DNA of 64,000 nt from contig NC_134033.1 in assembly GCF_964204645.1 (NCBI RefSeq), forward strand, positions 310,001 to 374,000, written 5' to 3'. The first letter of the stretch is position 1; each line of letters starts with the position of its first letter. Made by a program: the position numbers and the translations under genes. This document shows, piece by piece, positions 1 to 13,046 of the stretch. Under the pieces are notes generated by a model, which was not told where the DNA came from, did no database searches, and worked only from the letters and a program-made list of their open reading frames with translations. The stretch comes from Tubulanus polymorphus (taxonomy: Eukaryota; Nemertea; Palaeonemertea; Tubulaniformes; Tubulanidae).

Positions 1-46
1 GTGAATGTGAGTTCAATTAACACGAGTTTAATCAATATATTTTCAG

Positions 47-3000
47 ACATGTTAGATTTGGTCAAAGAAATTCTAAGTAAGTTCAAGATATGACTCGGTA
101 TTTCCTCTTCAACTCGAATCTTGGATTCAAATGTGTTTATAATTATCTATTGACAGGAAAATACTTTAGAATAAACAATTTAGAAACGAAACTATCAAAT
201 GATATCGGTAAGATTTGATTGAATACAGTTATTGATGTATGAGTTTATTGATTATTATTCTACTGTCAACTCATTTTGTAAATGTATTACAGATACATTA
301 CTGAACAAGAAGAGGTCAATAGATGGCGCTGATGCAGTTTACAATAGAGATGAAGGTAAGTTATTATCATACACTGTTCATAGACGAAATCAATTATTCT
401 GCTTTACTGATTAAAATGAAGCAAATCTCATTCAAGATGGCCGCTGGGCCGCCTTTTGGCAATGTTAAAGAGGCCTATACCGATTCTGGAAAACCTTTCT
501 GGGGGTTTCGTTTCAACCAAAATACTTCGTATACATTCCGGAATAGTGTAATCCGTAAACCGGATTGAAGTGACCGGTTAAGAATTTGTAATCTGGAATT
601 GATATTCCTAAACCTGAATATTTACAATCAAAACCTGTTTTGTTGCAATTTCTGGTCTAAATTCCGCATTTCATACATCGAATTTGAGATGTTTTACTCA
701 CGCGTGCCAGAATATCACTAATTCAACAGTTGTTAATAATCCATCCTTGGATTAAACAGAACTAATATAGGTACATTCAAACTCTTATTATTGTTATATG
801 CTGATGATACGGTTATACTCGCCGAGACGCCAGAAGGACTTCAATGTGCCCTTGATAATATTTCTAATTACTGTCATGTAATGCATATCGGAATTAATTA
901 TGAAAAAACGAAAATTGTCGTCTTTAGAAAAGCTGTCAATGTAAGAAACTTTGTTTGGAAGATTGATGGACAAGTAATAGAAAGTGTAAACTGTTTTACA
1001 TACTTAGGTATGGATTTCAATTTCAATGGAAAACATAATGTAACTATCAACAGTCTGGCTTCTCGGGGAGTATCAGCATAATATAATTTCAGAAAATACC
1101 TTCTGCAGTATCCAAAAGTCACACCCAGGCTAGCCATTAAATTTTTTAACAGCCTCGTGGTACCTGTCTTAACTTATGGCTGCCAAAATATGGGGTTTCA
1201 AAGAACAAAGAAAACTAGAGAGAATCCCTCTCAAATTTTATAAATACCTCCTGGGAGTTAAAAACTCAACACCTGATAACTTTGTATTTAGTGAAATTGG
1301 TAAATATCCAACACATATTCAGCAAAGAATGTTAATTGTGAAATATTGGCTTAATATACATAAAACTAAACCCGAGAAACTAACTAAGCTGATGTACAAT
1401 CAAATGTTAGATGATATCATACGTGATCACCGTGTAATTAATAAGCTTCTTTGGTTAGAGATCTATTGAATGGCCTAGGATATGTGGAATCTATGTGGAA
1501 AGGCTTTCAATCGCCTTTGGTATATATTATGTATTCAATGTATTTATATACTTGAATTATTTACCCGCCATACATTATCATGTAATTGTGTCATATCATT
1601 AAAAAAAATTATATTTTTTTGATATAATAAACTAATAAATTAATATAAATCCCACAATGAGAAAGAAAAATTAGTCCGACTTACAACAACAAAATTAAAA
1701 CAAAGAGCAAAGAGACTAATTGAGATATGATATTGATTTCAATTGAACTAATTTCATCTTAATTTCTTTAATTCAGATGAAGCACATGTTAGTTTTATAA
1801 CGCAATTGAATGAAGAGAAAAGACCCCTGACAGACAAAGAGAAACAGTTCATCACAGATGGTCAGTAAAACTATGAATTATAACATAGTCTTACATTTTG
1901 AAAAAGGTGCTTCCTTTCTGAAGAGAAGCCATTGCAAATAATAGAAGCCTTTGAAAATAATGTAGTTTCTTGTGAGTTTCAGATCCCCAGTAAACAGTTA
2001 TAATGATGAATTTATACATTTTCAGTTGGTTCAGCAGTTGAGACTATTGTTGATTTGTTTGCTAAAATGTCCGGTAGGTTCCATAAATCATTTCAGTAAA
2101 AATACTGTGGAGTTTGTTGTGGAATCATTGAATAATTGATTGTGTTTATTTTTAATGTAGATGCTGAATTATGTGAACGAGGAATATTGAACATAAAACG
2201 TAGGTTCTAATTATCATTAATCCGTAACAGTTCACACCGTTGTTTTCACCGCTACTAAATAAGATAATTTTGAGATCTCCACGGTCGATACTTGGAGTAT
2301 CCGAAAACCCGACAAAACCAACACTAAACAAGTCAGATCAAAAATATCTACGTTATAATCATTGCCAAAGATTCACTATTGTAATTATCATATTTAAACT
2401 ACAAAAAATAACATAAACAATAACATAAAAACCCACTATGTACAAATTAAAAGAGTTTTTAAAATCGAGAATTTATTTATTCAAACAATCTAAAATATAA
2501 GAACACGATGTTTCAATCTCACACAAGTGTGACGATGATCTCTAGTGTGAGATCGAAACGTCGTGTATTTCATATTCTAGATTGGTTGAATAAATAAATT
2601 CTAATAGATTAAGTTCACTGTACATTTATATGTGAATTCTCTGTACATTAACATATGAGTTCGCTGTACATGTACATGTGAGTTCTCTGTAGTATTTGTA
2701 ATTTATGTGCTAAACACTTTTTCTTTACATTTCAGCTACTGTTGAAATTGCTGGTAAGTTATGATATTCACTATGATGTTTAAACTGATGCTGTTCAATT
2801 AAAACTGAAATATCCCTGTATCATTTTGTAGAAAACTATGTGCAAGAAATACTTAAAACAGAAGTCAAACAACAGAATGGTGAGTGTAATCTATCAGGGG
2901 GAGGGGGGAGGGGGTACTTACAACTGTAAACTGACTACAAATTAAACACATTTTGATCAATTACAGGAAACCTCGTCACACAAATAGAAAACCAGAAAGT

Positions 3001-6000
3001 AACTGATGAAACAAAGACAGGTTTGTTGCAAGTTAATCTTATTATCATAATTTATCCATAATCGATTCAAATGTTAATAGTAAATTGTGTGTGATTTTTT
3101 GTCAACTGAAAAACTTAATATACAATTTTTCCCCGCAATGTCATTATGTCTGTTTTACAGAAATGAGAGTGGCTGACAGGAACCGTTCTGTAACAGTCAA
3201 ATGTGGTAGGAATAAAAATGTTATCATTCGAAAATTATTTTAAAATGACAAATCGTTTTGTATAAATTGGTTCATCTTCTGAGGTTCAATAAAACCATCG
3301 GTGCCACCGATTGATGGGGAATATTTATACGATCAAATTCATTCACTTCAATACGAGAAATGAAATATTAAATTCTAGTTTGAACTGATCCGGTCACTAT
3401 TCATGTTATTCTATTCATATATTCATTTGTAGAATCAGTTTTATTGGCGTCAAGTTTGCAGAAATTAGAAGAGAACAAACATTCTACAGAACTAGATAAA
3501 AGTAAGTGTAAACTTTCTTTGTCCCTTGAGCTAAATTTAAAGAGTATTTGAGAGGCATCTGTTTTGATTCAGAACCAAGTTTTAAGTATTAAGAATGTAA
3601 CTAGGTCACAGTTTGTATCGATGTGAATATGTTTTGGACCGAGTTCATCTCAGATGATTGAAATCAGTTGTGTTTAAACACAAGAAAGTTACGCAGTATC
3701 ATCGGTTCAAAATCAATCATAGCACTAGGAGCCGTCCCTTTCTCTAATGGATGGCTCCAAGAATATCCAAGAAAATCAAGCTGTATCATCGGTTCAATTG
3801 TCAGTCATCAAAAATCAATCATAGCGCGAAGACACCGTGTTTTGATTATCATATGCATATATCCAATAAAGGGTGGCTTCGACATATCCACATCACATCA
3901 TCATAAGAGGATGGCTCCGTGTGGATTTCTGTCAAAATATTTTAATAAGGGAAATTATTTTCTGATTTGTTTATTTTGTTGTTCAACTGTTTTTTCAGGT
4001 ATCTATGAAATAAGCCGAGATGTTTTAGGTAAGAACTAATTAGTAACAAACTATAAGTATGGTAGTTAAGGGTTAAAAGCAGAAGCTTACAAACCAATAA
4101 CTAGCAGACTTTTATATCGCTAGTAGATGTAGCAAGCAATTTGTTGGATCAAATTTGTTTTCAGATATTTGAAAATTAAAAGTGTTGATGCCTCAGTATT
4201 GGATACCATGTTAGATTAAACCTAATAGTGATTTGTGTTCTCTTTTTTCAGAGATCAAATTGAAAATTGCAGTTTTCAAATCTATCAAAGGTAAAAGAGG
4301 TCTTTATATATATTAGGCGAATTCACACGACGGGCAAAAATTCCGTTCCAAGTTGGTCTGGTTCGAAATAGGTCCGGTCCAAATTTGGAACGGACTAAAT
4401 CTGTATGGGGACAGAAACTGGTACCATGAACCCATAAATCTATCATTTAGGTATGAACGCACTCAGATTTGGTCCGGTCCAAATTTGGACCGGACCAATG
4501 GTGCGGACCGGTTGTTTTCCATGATATTTTCTCGAATAATTTCTAGAATTGTACGCTGGGCGAGGTGAAAGATTTCAGAAACAACTCAAAGAGAAACTGA
4601 AACAAGAGGAAAATGAAGAGAGTAAAAATGAGGAGGAAATGAACAGAATAATTCACAGTTCAGTTTGTCAGGCGTTTAAATATATCACTGATATGGATGA
4701 AAGTAAATATCGATTTTATACATGTACTCAACATGCACATGTAGTATTTTTACATGTTTCATATAGCAGGGATATGTTGTAACCATGTCAACCAATAAAA
4801 AGGGCATATATTCTTAATTCAGGGCGGAAAGGCATATCGGCAAAATTTTTGAAATTTTACAATCATTTTGGAGCTTTCTGAGCATCTCTGAGAGGCATTT
4901 AGTCAAGAAACATAGGTTATATATTTCGGAAAAATATCTATTGTGTATCTCAGGTGGTTACAACGGCAAATTTTGATACAGAGAAAAAAAATTCCGACCA
5001 TATCGGGCAACACGGTGTAAATCAGCCCCTGTATGGGGACAAATGCTTAATGTAGTTTGATAAAACATGTTTATAGAGACATGTTCGTAAGTTATTCACA
5101 TGCATTTCTATGTCACATGTTCTTGTCAACGAACGAACGTCGAATGAATGTAACGATGATTTTTCATCACGGATTGATTTATTGCTGAATTCATGTTCAA
5201 TTACTATTTGTAATTTCAGAGAAATTAAAGGAACGAGGAATCGTAGCTTATAGAAGTGAGTAACATTCATGTTTGAAGTTCAAAGTGCAAATTATATTCT
5301 ACAAATAAATACGAGTTTTTTAGACTTAGATTTAAATCAAAAGAAGTAAGAATTAGATATAGTTTAAGTTGACTGTACGAATAGACCTGCTTAGATTAAC
5401 GCAATGTTAGAATTATTGTTGTTTTTTGTTTTTCAGTAAAAGATGAAACAGCGAGTAAGTACTGATAACAACTTACACGTTCGAGTCACATAAATAGATA
5501 CGTGATATGTTATGAAGAGAAAAAACCCACAATTAATATATATCTAAAATAAACTACTCTTGTTTATTCCTAATTTTTTGGGTGGAATACATCCACCAAT
5601 CTTCAGAGTTTATTTGAAATATGGTTCAATAGAAGGGAGTTGCCAAGTCACACCAGGATATTTAACAGAGAATAGGACAAAATTAGATGAAGGAAATGAC
5701 GTAAGGGAAAAAACAAGAGTAGTTGTCTTAGATCTACGTATTGTGGGTTTTCCCTTCGTGACATTCAAGATTAAAAATAATCTCAACTATTTACAAATAT
5801 ATGTCTCAAATAATAGTGGTCCTTATTTAGTTCTAAATCCATCAACACTGTTCCGAGCAATCAACACTTAACTTTAGGAACTATTACTGTCATCAGGGTT
5901 TCGGCAAACAGTCAAGTGTTTGACTCGAAATCAAAAGCAGCGACGTTGAACCTAAATAAACAAATCTCTGAAGATGGATAGTCTACAATTTCACTGACAG

Positions 6001-8259
6001 ATTTTCCTCACTGGCCTTCAATATTACTGGCCTTTTATAAAACAGTAATGAATATTGATTTTCTACTAGTTAATCAACTGAATTCGTAGATGTGAAAGAA
6101 GAACATGTTTCCCTTTACCTACAGTTATCTAAAGTGTGTTTATTCTGTTTCAGTGAAGCAAATCAAACCAATTATTGCAGACAGAATCGAAACAGAATTT
6201 AAAGGTGAATAAAATGGACTTTGAGGTGTTTTGATTGAAAAATTAAAACGGTACTGAGTAAGGGTGAAGGTCAACCGGTACTGAGTAAGGGTGAAGGTCA
6301 ACTGCATTTTGCTCTCCTAGTTCATGGAAATTTATCAAAGTAGAAAATAATTCTACCGATCAAATAAGAAAGTAGCGGAATCACTTAAAAGAAATACCTT
6401 TGTACGTTGATTAATTCAATGGCAGATTTCAATTCAAAAACGAAAAACAAACTGTTATTATACTCGGCACGCCTGATGTGTATTTAGCCGAAATGTTGCT
6501 CAAAATATTCATTCTCGTCTTGATCGGGGATGTAACAAAAATGAGGATCGATTTACCATCAATTGCATCGTTAAAGATTATATCACAATGTTAATTACTA
6601 ATGTTAGTCAAATCTCGAATTCTAGATTATATTGTGGCATACAACATCGAGTTTGCATTTTCTAAATTTGTTTTTGCTCTCCTCATCAAATTAACTTTTA
6701 TACATTATTTACATTTTTTGCAGAAAAATTAAAGACAGTTTTTGATGAGAAATATAAAAAGGCTCGCAGCAGTTCGTCACTCAAACACTGGACATACGAT
6801 ATATCTGGCGCGAGTAAGTTCACAGTGAAATCAGTTTGTGATTTATAATAGAATTCTATTGTATAAAAACTCGTCTATTATTTATCACATATAGTGTCTG
6901 TACTCAGTGAATTAGCCGGTAAAACTCTACAGACAAACACAGATTATTGGAAACGAGTCAAAGAATGTTTCGGTAAATAATAAATTCCTGTTTTACTTCG
7001 GAATTTTGTTCATGTTTTTTTTTAAATGATTTAATTCTAAGTATTGAATACTAATTGTTTGTTTTGTTTGAATAGGAGATGAAATTAACAGTGAAACAAA
7101 TAAAACTGAACTTGAAAAAATAGGTAAATATCAATACAATAACAATTCATTATTCAATAATAAACAAAAATGTTGATTCAGAGTTAGTGGAGTTGGAACC
7201 AAATATGTAAAATCGCGGTACATTTTTAGCCCACTTGGAAGACAATTCCCAGCGGGCTATTGCGTTCACTATTCGTCCGTCGTCCGTTCGTTCATCCGTC
7301 CGTTCATCCGTCCGTAGACGGAATCCAGTTATTTTGGGAAGTTTTGAAGACGCTTCAAGGTAACGTCTTGATATTTGTGTTACACCCTAGACACATCTTC
7401 AGCCCAAAAACTGGCCCTGTCAGATTCAAGATGGCCGACTGGCAGCCATTGTTGTTTGCCAAAATCAGCACTTTTTACACATTTTCGAAGTTTTCGTGGG
7501 AAATTTTGAAGACGCTTTGATCAATTAGCTTGATCTTTCGGATATATTTGTAGCCCTCAAGGGCCCATCAACATAACAAAAATTGGGTCAATCGGACACA
7601 AGATGGCCATCCTATGACTTTTTTTGGCCAAAAATGCCAATTGTGACCTGAATTCTGAGTCCTGTAGCTACCTAATGGTTTGCCATTTGCAATTTGTGAT
7701 CGGCATTCTTGGGAAAGGAATCTATAATACCCGAGACAGGTATATTTGATCAGCAATTGGCGGCCATCTTGGTGTCATCAGTACTCATTCGTAGGTGGGA
7801 AAAGGTTTCAAAATCAATTGCAAAGCTGTAGCTCAATTAATTGTTAATTTTACTTTATTCAATTTTATTCTCTAAATTGCAAGGATTGAATCCAGTTTAA
7901 TTTATTCATTTATTTATATATATTTTCAGTTGATGAGTGTTTGGATGAATGCATAAAAACAATGGGAAATGATAGTCATGGTGAGTACCTCACATGGGTA
8001 CCTCACATGAAGGGTACACCTCATGTGTATCCTCAAGGGTACATACATCTCATGAGTACCTCTCGTGAGAGGTACTCATGAGTACTTCTCATGAGTACCT
8101 CATATGCGTACTTCTTATGAGTACCCATCATGGGGATACCTTGTAATATTAATTATTAGTACCTGATATAAGCTTCCTTGAAGTTGATTCAATGTAATGA
8201 ATGAATTCTATTTTCAGGCGAATCATCAGAAATGGAAAGTCTCTTGAAAGAGGATTGGG
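47..8259 (+). CDS. NLR gene, 5' part: chain of 22 tiny phase 1-1 exons
   Basis: Twenty-two small exons bounded by AG and GT lead in frame into the NACHT exon: 47-76, 157-207, 293-355, 1777-1860, 2026-2073, 2161-2199, 2736-2753, 2832-2879, 2967-3020, 3161-3205, 3433-3501, 3999-4028, 4252-4290, 4547-4702, 5220-5255, 5437-5454, 6154-6204, 6724-6813, 6895-6972, 7076-7123, 7930-7980, 8218-8259. Each length is a multiple of three and each intron splits a codon after its first base, so any exon could be skipped without breaking frame. Together they encode 396 residues, hydrophilic and rich in K/E/N, with heptad-like stretches (e.g. QKQLKEKLKQEENEESK at about 4,570). I recognise no named domain. The start codon probably lies upstream of the window. 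The regularity argues strongly for real exons, but no transcript was available to confirm any single one; the two 18-nt exons are the least certain. Confidence 0.75.
770..1475 (+). mobile_element. Decayed non-LTR retrotransposon (LINE) reverse transcriptase fragment
   Basis: Translation gives the RT catalytic block MLYADDTVILAETPEG at 791 onward, followed by a thumb-like region (ESVNCFTYLGMDF) and, in another frame, KIWGFKEQRKLERIPLKF and GKYPTHIQQRM, the typical end of LINE RT proteins. The frame is broken by a TAA at about 1,079 and a one-base shift near 1,180, so the copy is dead. It lies in sense orientation inside the NLR intron 356-1776. The clade was not determined. Confidence 0.8.
2468..2602. 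repeat. Hairpin MITE-like element
   Basis: About 135 bp with near-palindromic arms. The left arm starts AGAATTTATTTATTCAA, the right arm ends with its reverse complement, and the arms meet near CACACAAGTGTG. It is a small non-autonomous DNA transposon or foldback unit in the NLR intron between exons 2161-2199 and 2736-2753. Confidence 0.7.
2608..2700. repeat. Short degenerate tandem repeat, CTGTACAT...GTGAGTTC type
   Basis: About four imperfect copies of a 24-27 bp unit (CTGTACATTTATATGTGAAT and variants) follow the hairpin element inside the same NLR intron. No coding potential is visible. Confidence 0.6.
4318..4520. repeat. Dispersed-type repeat with GGTCCGGTCCAAATTTGG motifs
   Basis: The stretch ahead of exon 4547-4702 contains two copies of GGTCCGGTCCAAATTTGG, one followed at once by its own reverse complement (TCCGGTCCAAATTTGGACCGGA). 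This looks like a terminal part of a short DNA transposon. Boundaries are approximate. Confidence 0.45.
7205..7800. repeat. Probable dispersed repeat in NLR intron
   Basis: Contains CGTCCGT/TTCATCCGTC simple repeats near 7,270-7,315 and several AAGATGGCC-type motifs with duplicated phrases (TTTTGAAGACGCTT twice, near 7,341 and 7,506). The low-complexity core and internal duplications suggest an old interspersed element. No protein homology is visible. Confidence 0.4.
7981..8135. repeat. Tandem/inverted GTACCTCACATG repeats at a splice donor
   Basis: Starting at the donor of NLR exon 7930-7980 (GTGAGTACCTCACATG) there are about ten short copies of GTACCTC(A/T)CATGA in both orientations. The first copy overlaps the donor itself. 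Confidence 0.6.
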
Positions 8260-8410
8260 GTAAGTAAATTATACAGTTGTCACTTTCAGATTCAAAATAG
8301 GTAAAATAGTTTGAGATAAAATTTATTGATGCGATAAAGATGAAATTTAGTTTCATTTTCAGCCGAATTACATGTATGATAAAATGGATTAATTTGGATT
8401 ACTGGGGACC

Positions 8411-8936
8411 TTTTTGTGATATAACTCATTCGCAAATTTAATGCAACAAGGCGCGCCGTTAAAGATTGAAATTTGCGGTAAAATTGTGAAATTTCCTGAT
8501 ATAAAGATCTGCATAGGGGACTCTAGAAAACGTGTTTTGGAAGTTTGACTCGCAATTACTTAAAAACTAATAAAGATAATTGAAAACCGTAAAAAGCAAA
8601 TAAGATTGATCCTGAAAACTCTGAAAATGGAGATAAATATTTGTAAGAATTACGAACTTTTGAGTGATTCATTTTCCATAGCATGATAAAGAAGGCACCC
8701 TACTAAATACTAATCCATCACACAAACTCTTCACTTATTGAGATTAATTTTTAAATATTACATTATTTCGGAGGATCCATTTTCTGTTCATTACACTATA
8801 GAATGTAATAATATTATATCATTATGGGATGAGCAATAATTCAAGTTGAATTATCGGGAAGACTATATCAATGTTTATAACTTCACCAGCGCGCATTGTT
8901 GCATTAAATATATGAATGAGTTATATCATAAAAAAG
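8411..8936. mobile_element. Non-autonomous DNA transposon with about 45-bp inverted ends
   Basis: The left end (8,411-8,458; TGATATAACTCATTC then TTTAATGCAACAA) is matched as reverse complement by the right end (8,885-8,936). The interior of about 430 bp is non-coding. It lies in the last NLR intron (8,260-10,170). Confidence 0.7.
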
Positions 8937-10170
8937 TTAATTATCAGCTGAGTTCATCGATATTTTTACTTTGTTTCTATCTTAATCCAATCCAGAGATA
9001 TGAACGAATTAAAAAAGATTAAAATGGGGAAAAAATTGGGACAAGAATTCAACAATAAGGACCCGGTGGGTAGCAAATAATGGCGCCTGGCAACTGTAAA
9101 AAGACTTATCGCGTCGCAACCGACTTACACCCGGCTTAACATATTGAAAGAACGAATGAATTTATTTCTGAAAGAAGAAATCGAAGGAATTCTGTAAAAT
9201 AATAATAATTTTCCCGCCTGATGTCATATCGGGATATCCCTTGACTTTTGCGCACCGATATGGCTGATCGGCCTTTCTAAAAAAAGTGATTCATACTCAT
9301 TGAGAAGCGCCGCTACTTATTGTATTGTATATCCGAGGCCTAGAAACAATTTCTTGATGAAATCTAAATTAACAAAGTATATTTGGTTTACCTGCGCAAG
9401 GACATAAAACCGGCACTTCTTATGCGTGTAAGCAGCGAAGATTTGTGTTCAGAAAACCAGTTCATCGTGTATCACGTGACTAATACAGTTTTCCAATCCT
9501 CACTTCAAAAGTTAAGAACTAAATGAAATTAATTGTTGTCATCCGATTGACTCAAACTAAAATTCTGAGAAAGATGAGATTAATAAACATTTTGTGCTGT
9601 GCTGAAAATCGCAAGTTGATGCGCGGCGTAGTTTGCAGTATTTACTGCGGAGCTGTGATGATATCGCCCTCGTTTTAGTAACACGTGAAGCTCACCAAAA
9701 TCAACGAAGCCGTTTATCTTTAGAATAAGTATATTTTTAAAAAAAGGTGAAAAATCTGACTTTTTTAAAGGTGACTTTTGGAAATGTTTTCCTCGTGTAG
9801 ATTGAAAATAAAGGATTTTTCCACTCGTGTAGATGGGACCTTGAATGTCTCTGATCGAACTTGTTGCTAACCCGACCCCACAGAAAGATTCTTTCTGGTG
9901 CATGTTTTGTCACCACAATTGCTAAGTTTTAGCTCACGGCATGATGTATGATTGTGGTGAGTTTCAGGTTTGTTGGTTTTTGTTTAAGGTCACTAGGGGG
10001 CGTTGAATAGCAAAATAACTCAGTGTTCCTTGGTACCTAGGCATATTTTTTAACTGCAGTCATTTTTGTGAAATTTTAGCTCATGACATTTTCTATGATT
10101 CTATGATTTTGAGGCAAAATCATCCACCATAGAAATTGTAAAAAATCTCAAACTGATTTTATTTTCACAG
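8937..10170 (+). other. Remainder of last NLR intron, no gene seen
   Basis: AT-rich intron sequence up to the acceptor TTTTCACAG at 10,162-10,170. An open frame on the minus strand at 9,580-9,903 resembles no family I know. A CACTAGGGGGCG motif occurs near 9,992. Confidence 0.6.
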
Positions 10171-13046
10171 ATGTTGATCAAGTTCAGACGAGTCTGAAAG
10201 AAACGTATCAACAAATGATCGATGATGAAAATTACAAAGAGGTTTGGTGGAGCGATGACGTCACCAATTTCAAAGACATCTTCACCAAAGAACACTCGAA
10301 AATTCGAGCCAAAAAAGGAAGTGAGAAGCAGTCATTGATTTTACCCGATGATTTCGAGAAACTTTTCACTAATAAAAAGCGTGCTATGAAACCCGTGTGC
10401 CTCGCGGGTGAACCCGGTATAGGTAAAACTACTCAGATTGTTAATCAAGTGTTAACCTGGACAACATCAACAACGGAGTTTGTAGCAAAGTTTCCTATGT
10501 TATTCTATATACCGTTAAATGAACTGCCCGATGATAACGCGTGTATTTATAAGTACATTTACGAACATCTTTTGAATCGAGTAATCGAAAAGGATCTGCT
10601 GATTGGTTTTGAGATATTCTTACGGGAAAATGCAGAAAAATCGATATTTTTTCTAGACGGCTTCGACGAGTTGAAAAGCGATAAAGCGAAGGAATACATC
10701 ATACACGTGACCAATAAATTACCGAAAGCGCATATCGTCATAACAACACGTGAGTCCGGGGGCAGCAAGATCGTCAATGATCCCAAATTCACTGTTGTAT
10801 CGATATCCGGCTTCAAACGGGAAGAAGTCATCGATATTATGAAGAGAAAATTCCCCAAGCGCGATCCATATCAGCTACTCGACAAGCTTGAAGACGCAGC
10901 GTCACCTTTATTTAACAGTATCTACTACAACCCGCTGATACTTCTTATGTTTTGTTTTCTGTATATGGACGAGGAAGTAATTACGATACCATCAAAACTC
11001 ACCGATATCTACATCGATTTGACATGTTTTCTGATCAATAAACGCGAGGGCTTCAGGTTATCGAAAGATTGTTTTTTCGACGACATCGGAAATTCTGAAG
11101 TGCTTAAAGTAATTTGTCAAGTCGCGTATGAGAGACTCATCGCGCATCAAAACAGCTTCACCGAAAATTATTTCAAACTCGACGAATCGAAGAGGACGGC
11201 TTTGACGTGTAAAGAGGTGTCGCCGCGACGGAAATCAGACCGCTCCGTCCAGCTACGGTTCATACACAAATCTGTGCACGAATTTCTGGCGGCGGTACAC
11301 TCGGTCGTGCAATTCAACAACAGTGGTAAAATACCCTGGAATAAATGCGCGTTTGAACAACTACAGGACGAACTTGTGAAATATGGTGAATTATACCCGA
11401 GATTCATGTCAGGGCTGCTGTATCGTTACAAGTATAACCGCGGCCTCGGTGAACTTTTCAATACTTTAATAAATGAACATTTAAAAGCAGTCACAATAAT
11501 GGATAGGTTCGAGTCCTTGGTTACGTTTACTAGGGAATGGGCAGATATGGCGCTCAACCCCGATTACGAACGCTACATCGAACTCCGATCCGAAAGAACT
11601 GTTTTATCTGATCAGTTATCTGATCAGTTGTCAATCTGCCTGAATGAAGCCGACTGGCCGGACGACGCCATTAGTGAAATAGTTCACTACATACAGAAAA
11701 TGTTGTTCGTATCTGTATATAGCAGATCGCGGATAAACATGCTCGCAAAAATACTCGAACACAAACAATGTCAGATCGAGCTAGTTTACATAGAGGATTA
11801 TAAGGAACTGGAACCCGACGAATGCCGCGTATTAGAAACAGCCATAACGAGTAACACTAGTCTTCACGGTATGATAATAGATACAGACGTGTCATCAGTA
11901 CGCGATCAGAACTTGACTATGTGTAAGAAGAGCAACAGTATAAACTGGTTTGTGCGGCGAGATAACGACACTGGTGAATGTTACAAGAAACTCGACAACG
12001 AATGGATTAAGACAAGTCACGTGATTGAATCTAAAGATTACGCGCGGTTGATCAGTGGTGATACTAACACACACAATACAGTGGAGTTTCTGTTTATTAA
12101 TACTAGAATTAGTGCGGAACGTTTAGGTAATATTTTAGTCAATATTAAAAAATCGTATCCGTCCTTAAAACATCTATATCTCAGATTGCAGGAAGATCAG
12201 CTCGATAAAAATACAATCACAGGGCTGAAAAACATCATTCCGGGTTTGCAAAGCTTATATCTTGAAGTAATAATATGTTGTAAGATTTTGGTGATCGGTT
12301 CGGAGGAATGGAAAGATTTTAACAAAGCATTAACAGATTCAGACATCGAAACATTTCAGTTCAAACTGCGTAAACGGCGCGGACTGAGCGGACCGTTCGG
12401 ACTGAGCGAACTGCGCGAACATCGCGAACTGCTCGAACTGCGCGAACTGCTCGAACTGAACATACTGCGTGAACGACCCCAACTGCCCGAACTGCGCGAA
12501 CTGGACGAACTGACGGCAGATCAACGTGCAGCAATCAGTGATAGCTTCGGTTCAATGCAGAAACTAAAACATCTTGTCATTTACGGAATTAATTCACAAA
12601 TAAACGGCGTTCTAGTTCACCTGCCGCGGCTGACTGTGTTAGAAATAGTGTTGCATTCAGAAGCTGATGATGACGCACTTGCTCGGTATCTATCATCAGA
12701 TGCGGTAAATCAGCTGATACAAGTCAGTATTGATAGCCTTCTCGATAAACCGGAACAGAACAATCGCATCTTAAAACAACTAAATCACGTCTCATCAATT
12801 CGTTATTTGAAGTTTCGCGGTTTACTCCTAGCGCCGATTAATACACAGCACGAAATCGATTTATTCGTCAAATCAATCGTCGAATTAATCAATAATCTTC
12901 CGCATCTTTTTGACCTATATATCGGCTGCTGCAGCACCGACCCCGATACGACGAGAGATTACATCATATCAGAACTTAAAAAACTCAATAAAAGAGTGAG
13001 AGTAAAAATACGGGTCGGAGCATCTGAAGTTTCATCAGATTCATGA
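10171..13046 (+). CDS. NLR-like protein, terminal exon with NACHT ATPase and C-terminal repeat region
   Basis: Single large last exon, entered through the acceptor ending at 10,170 in phase 1 from the small-exon chain. It encodes about 957 residues. Visible NACHT features: Walker A GEPGIGKT at 10,407-10,430, Walker B LDGFDEL near 10,654-10,674, sensor-1-like VITTRES at 10,738-10,758, and RFIHKSVHEFLAA at about 11,248-11,286, matching the F.H.S..EFLAA motif that ends NACHT modules in NLRs. The C-terminal half has leucine-rich, LRR-like stretches (LKHLYLRL, LKHLVIYG, LTVLEIVL) without a strict repeat. Family knowledge: STAND NTPases of this type act as cytosolic danger sensors that oligomerise on ATP binding; function here is inferred. 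An internal run near 12,390-12,510 is a coding 9-bp repeat giving ELREL-type peptides. The frame ends at TGA 13,044-13,046, but the same frame stays open afterwards (see next entry). Confidence 0.85.

Noticed and set aside
232-568. Two short overlapping frames at the window start
   Set aside because: They run through the NLR exon 293-355 and its intron; only the exon frame (DTLLNKKRSIDGADAVYNRDE) is consistent with the splice phases.
9580-9903. 107-residue minus-strand frame in the last NLR intron
   Set aside because: No family resemblance, no splice or promoter support.
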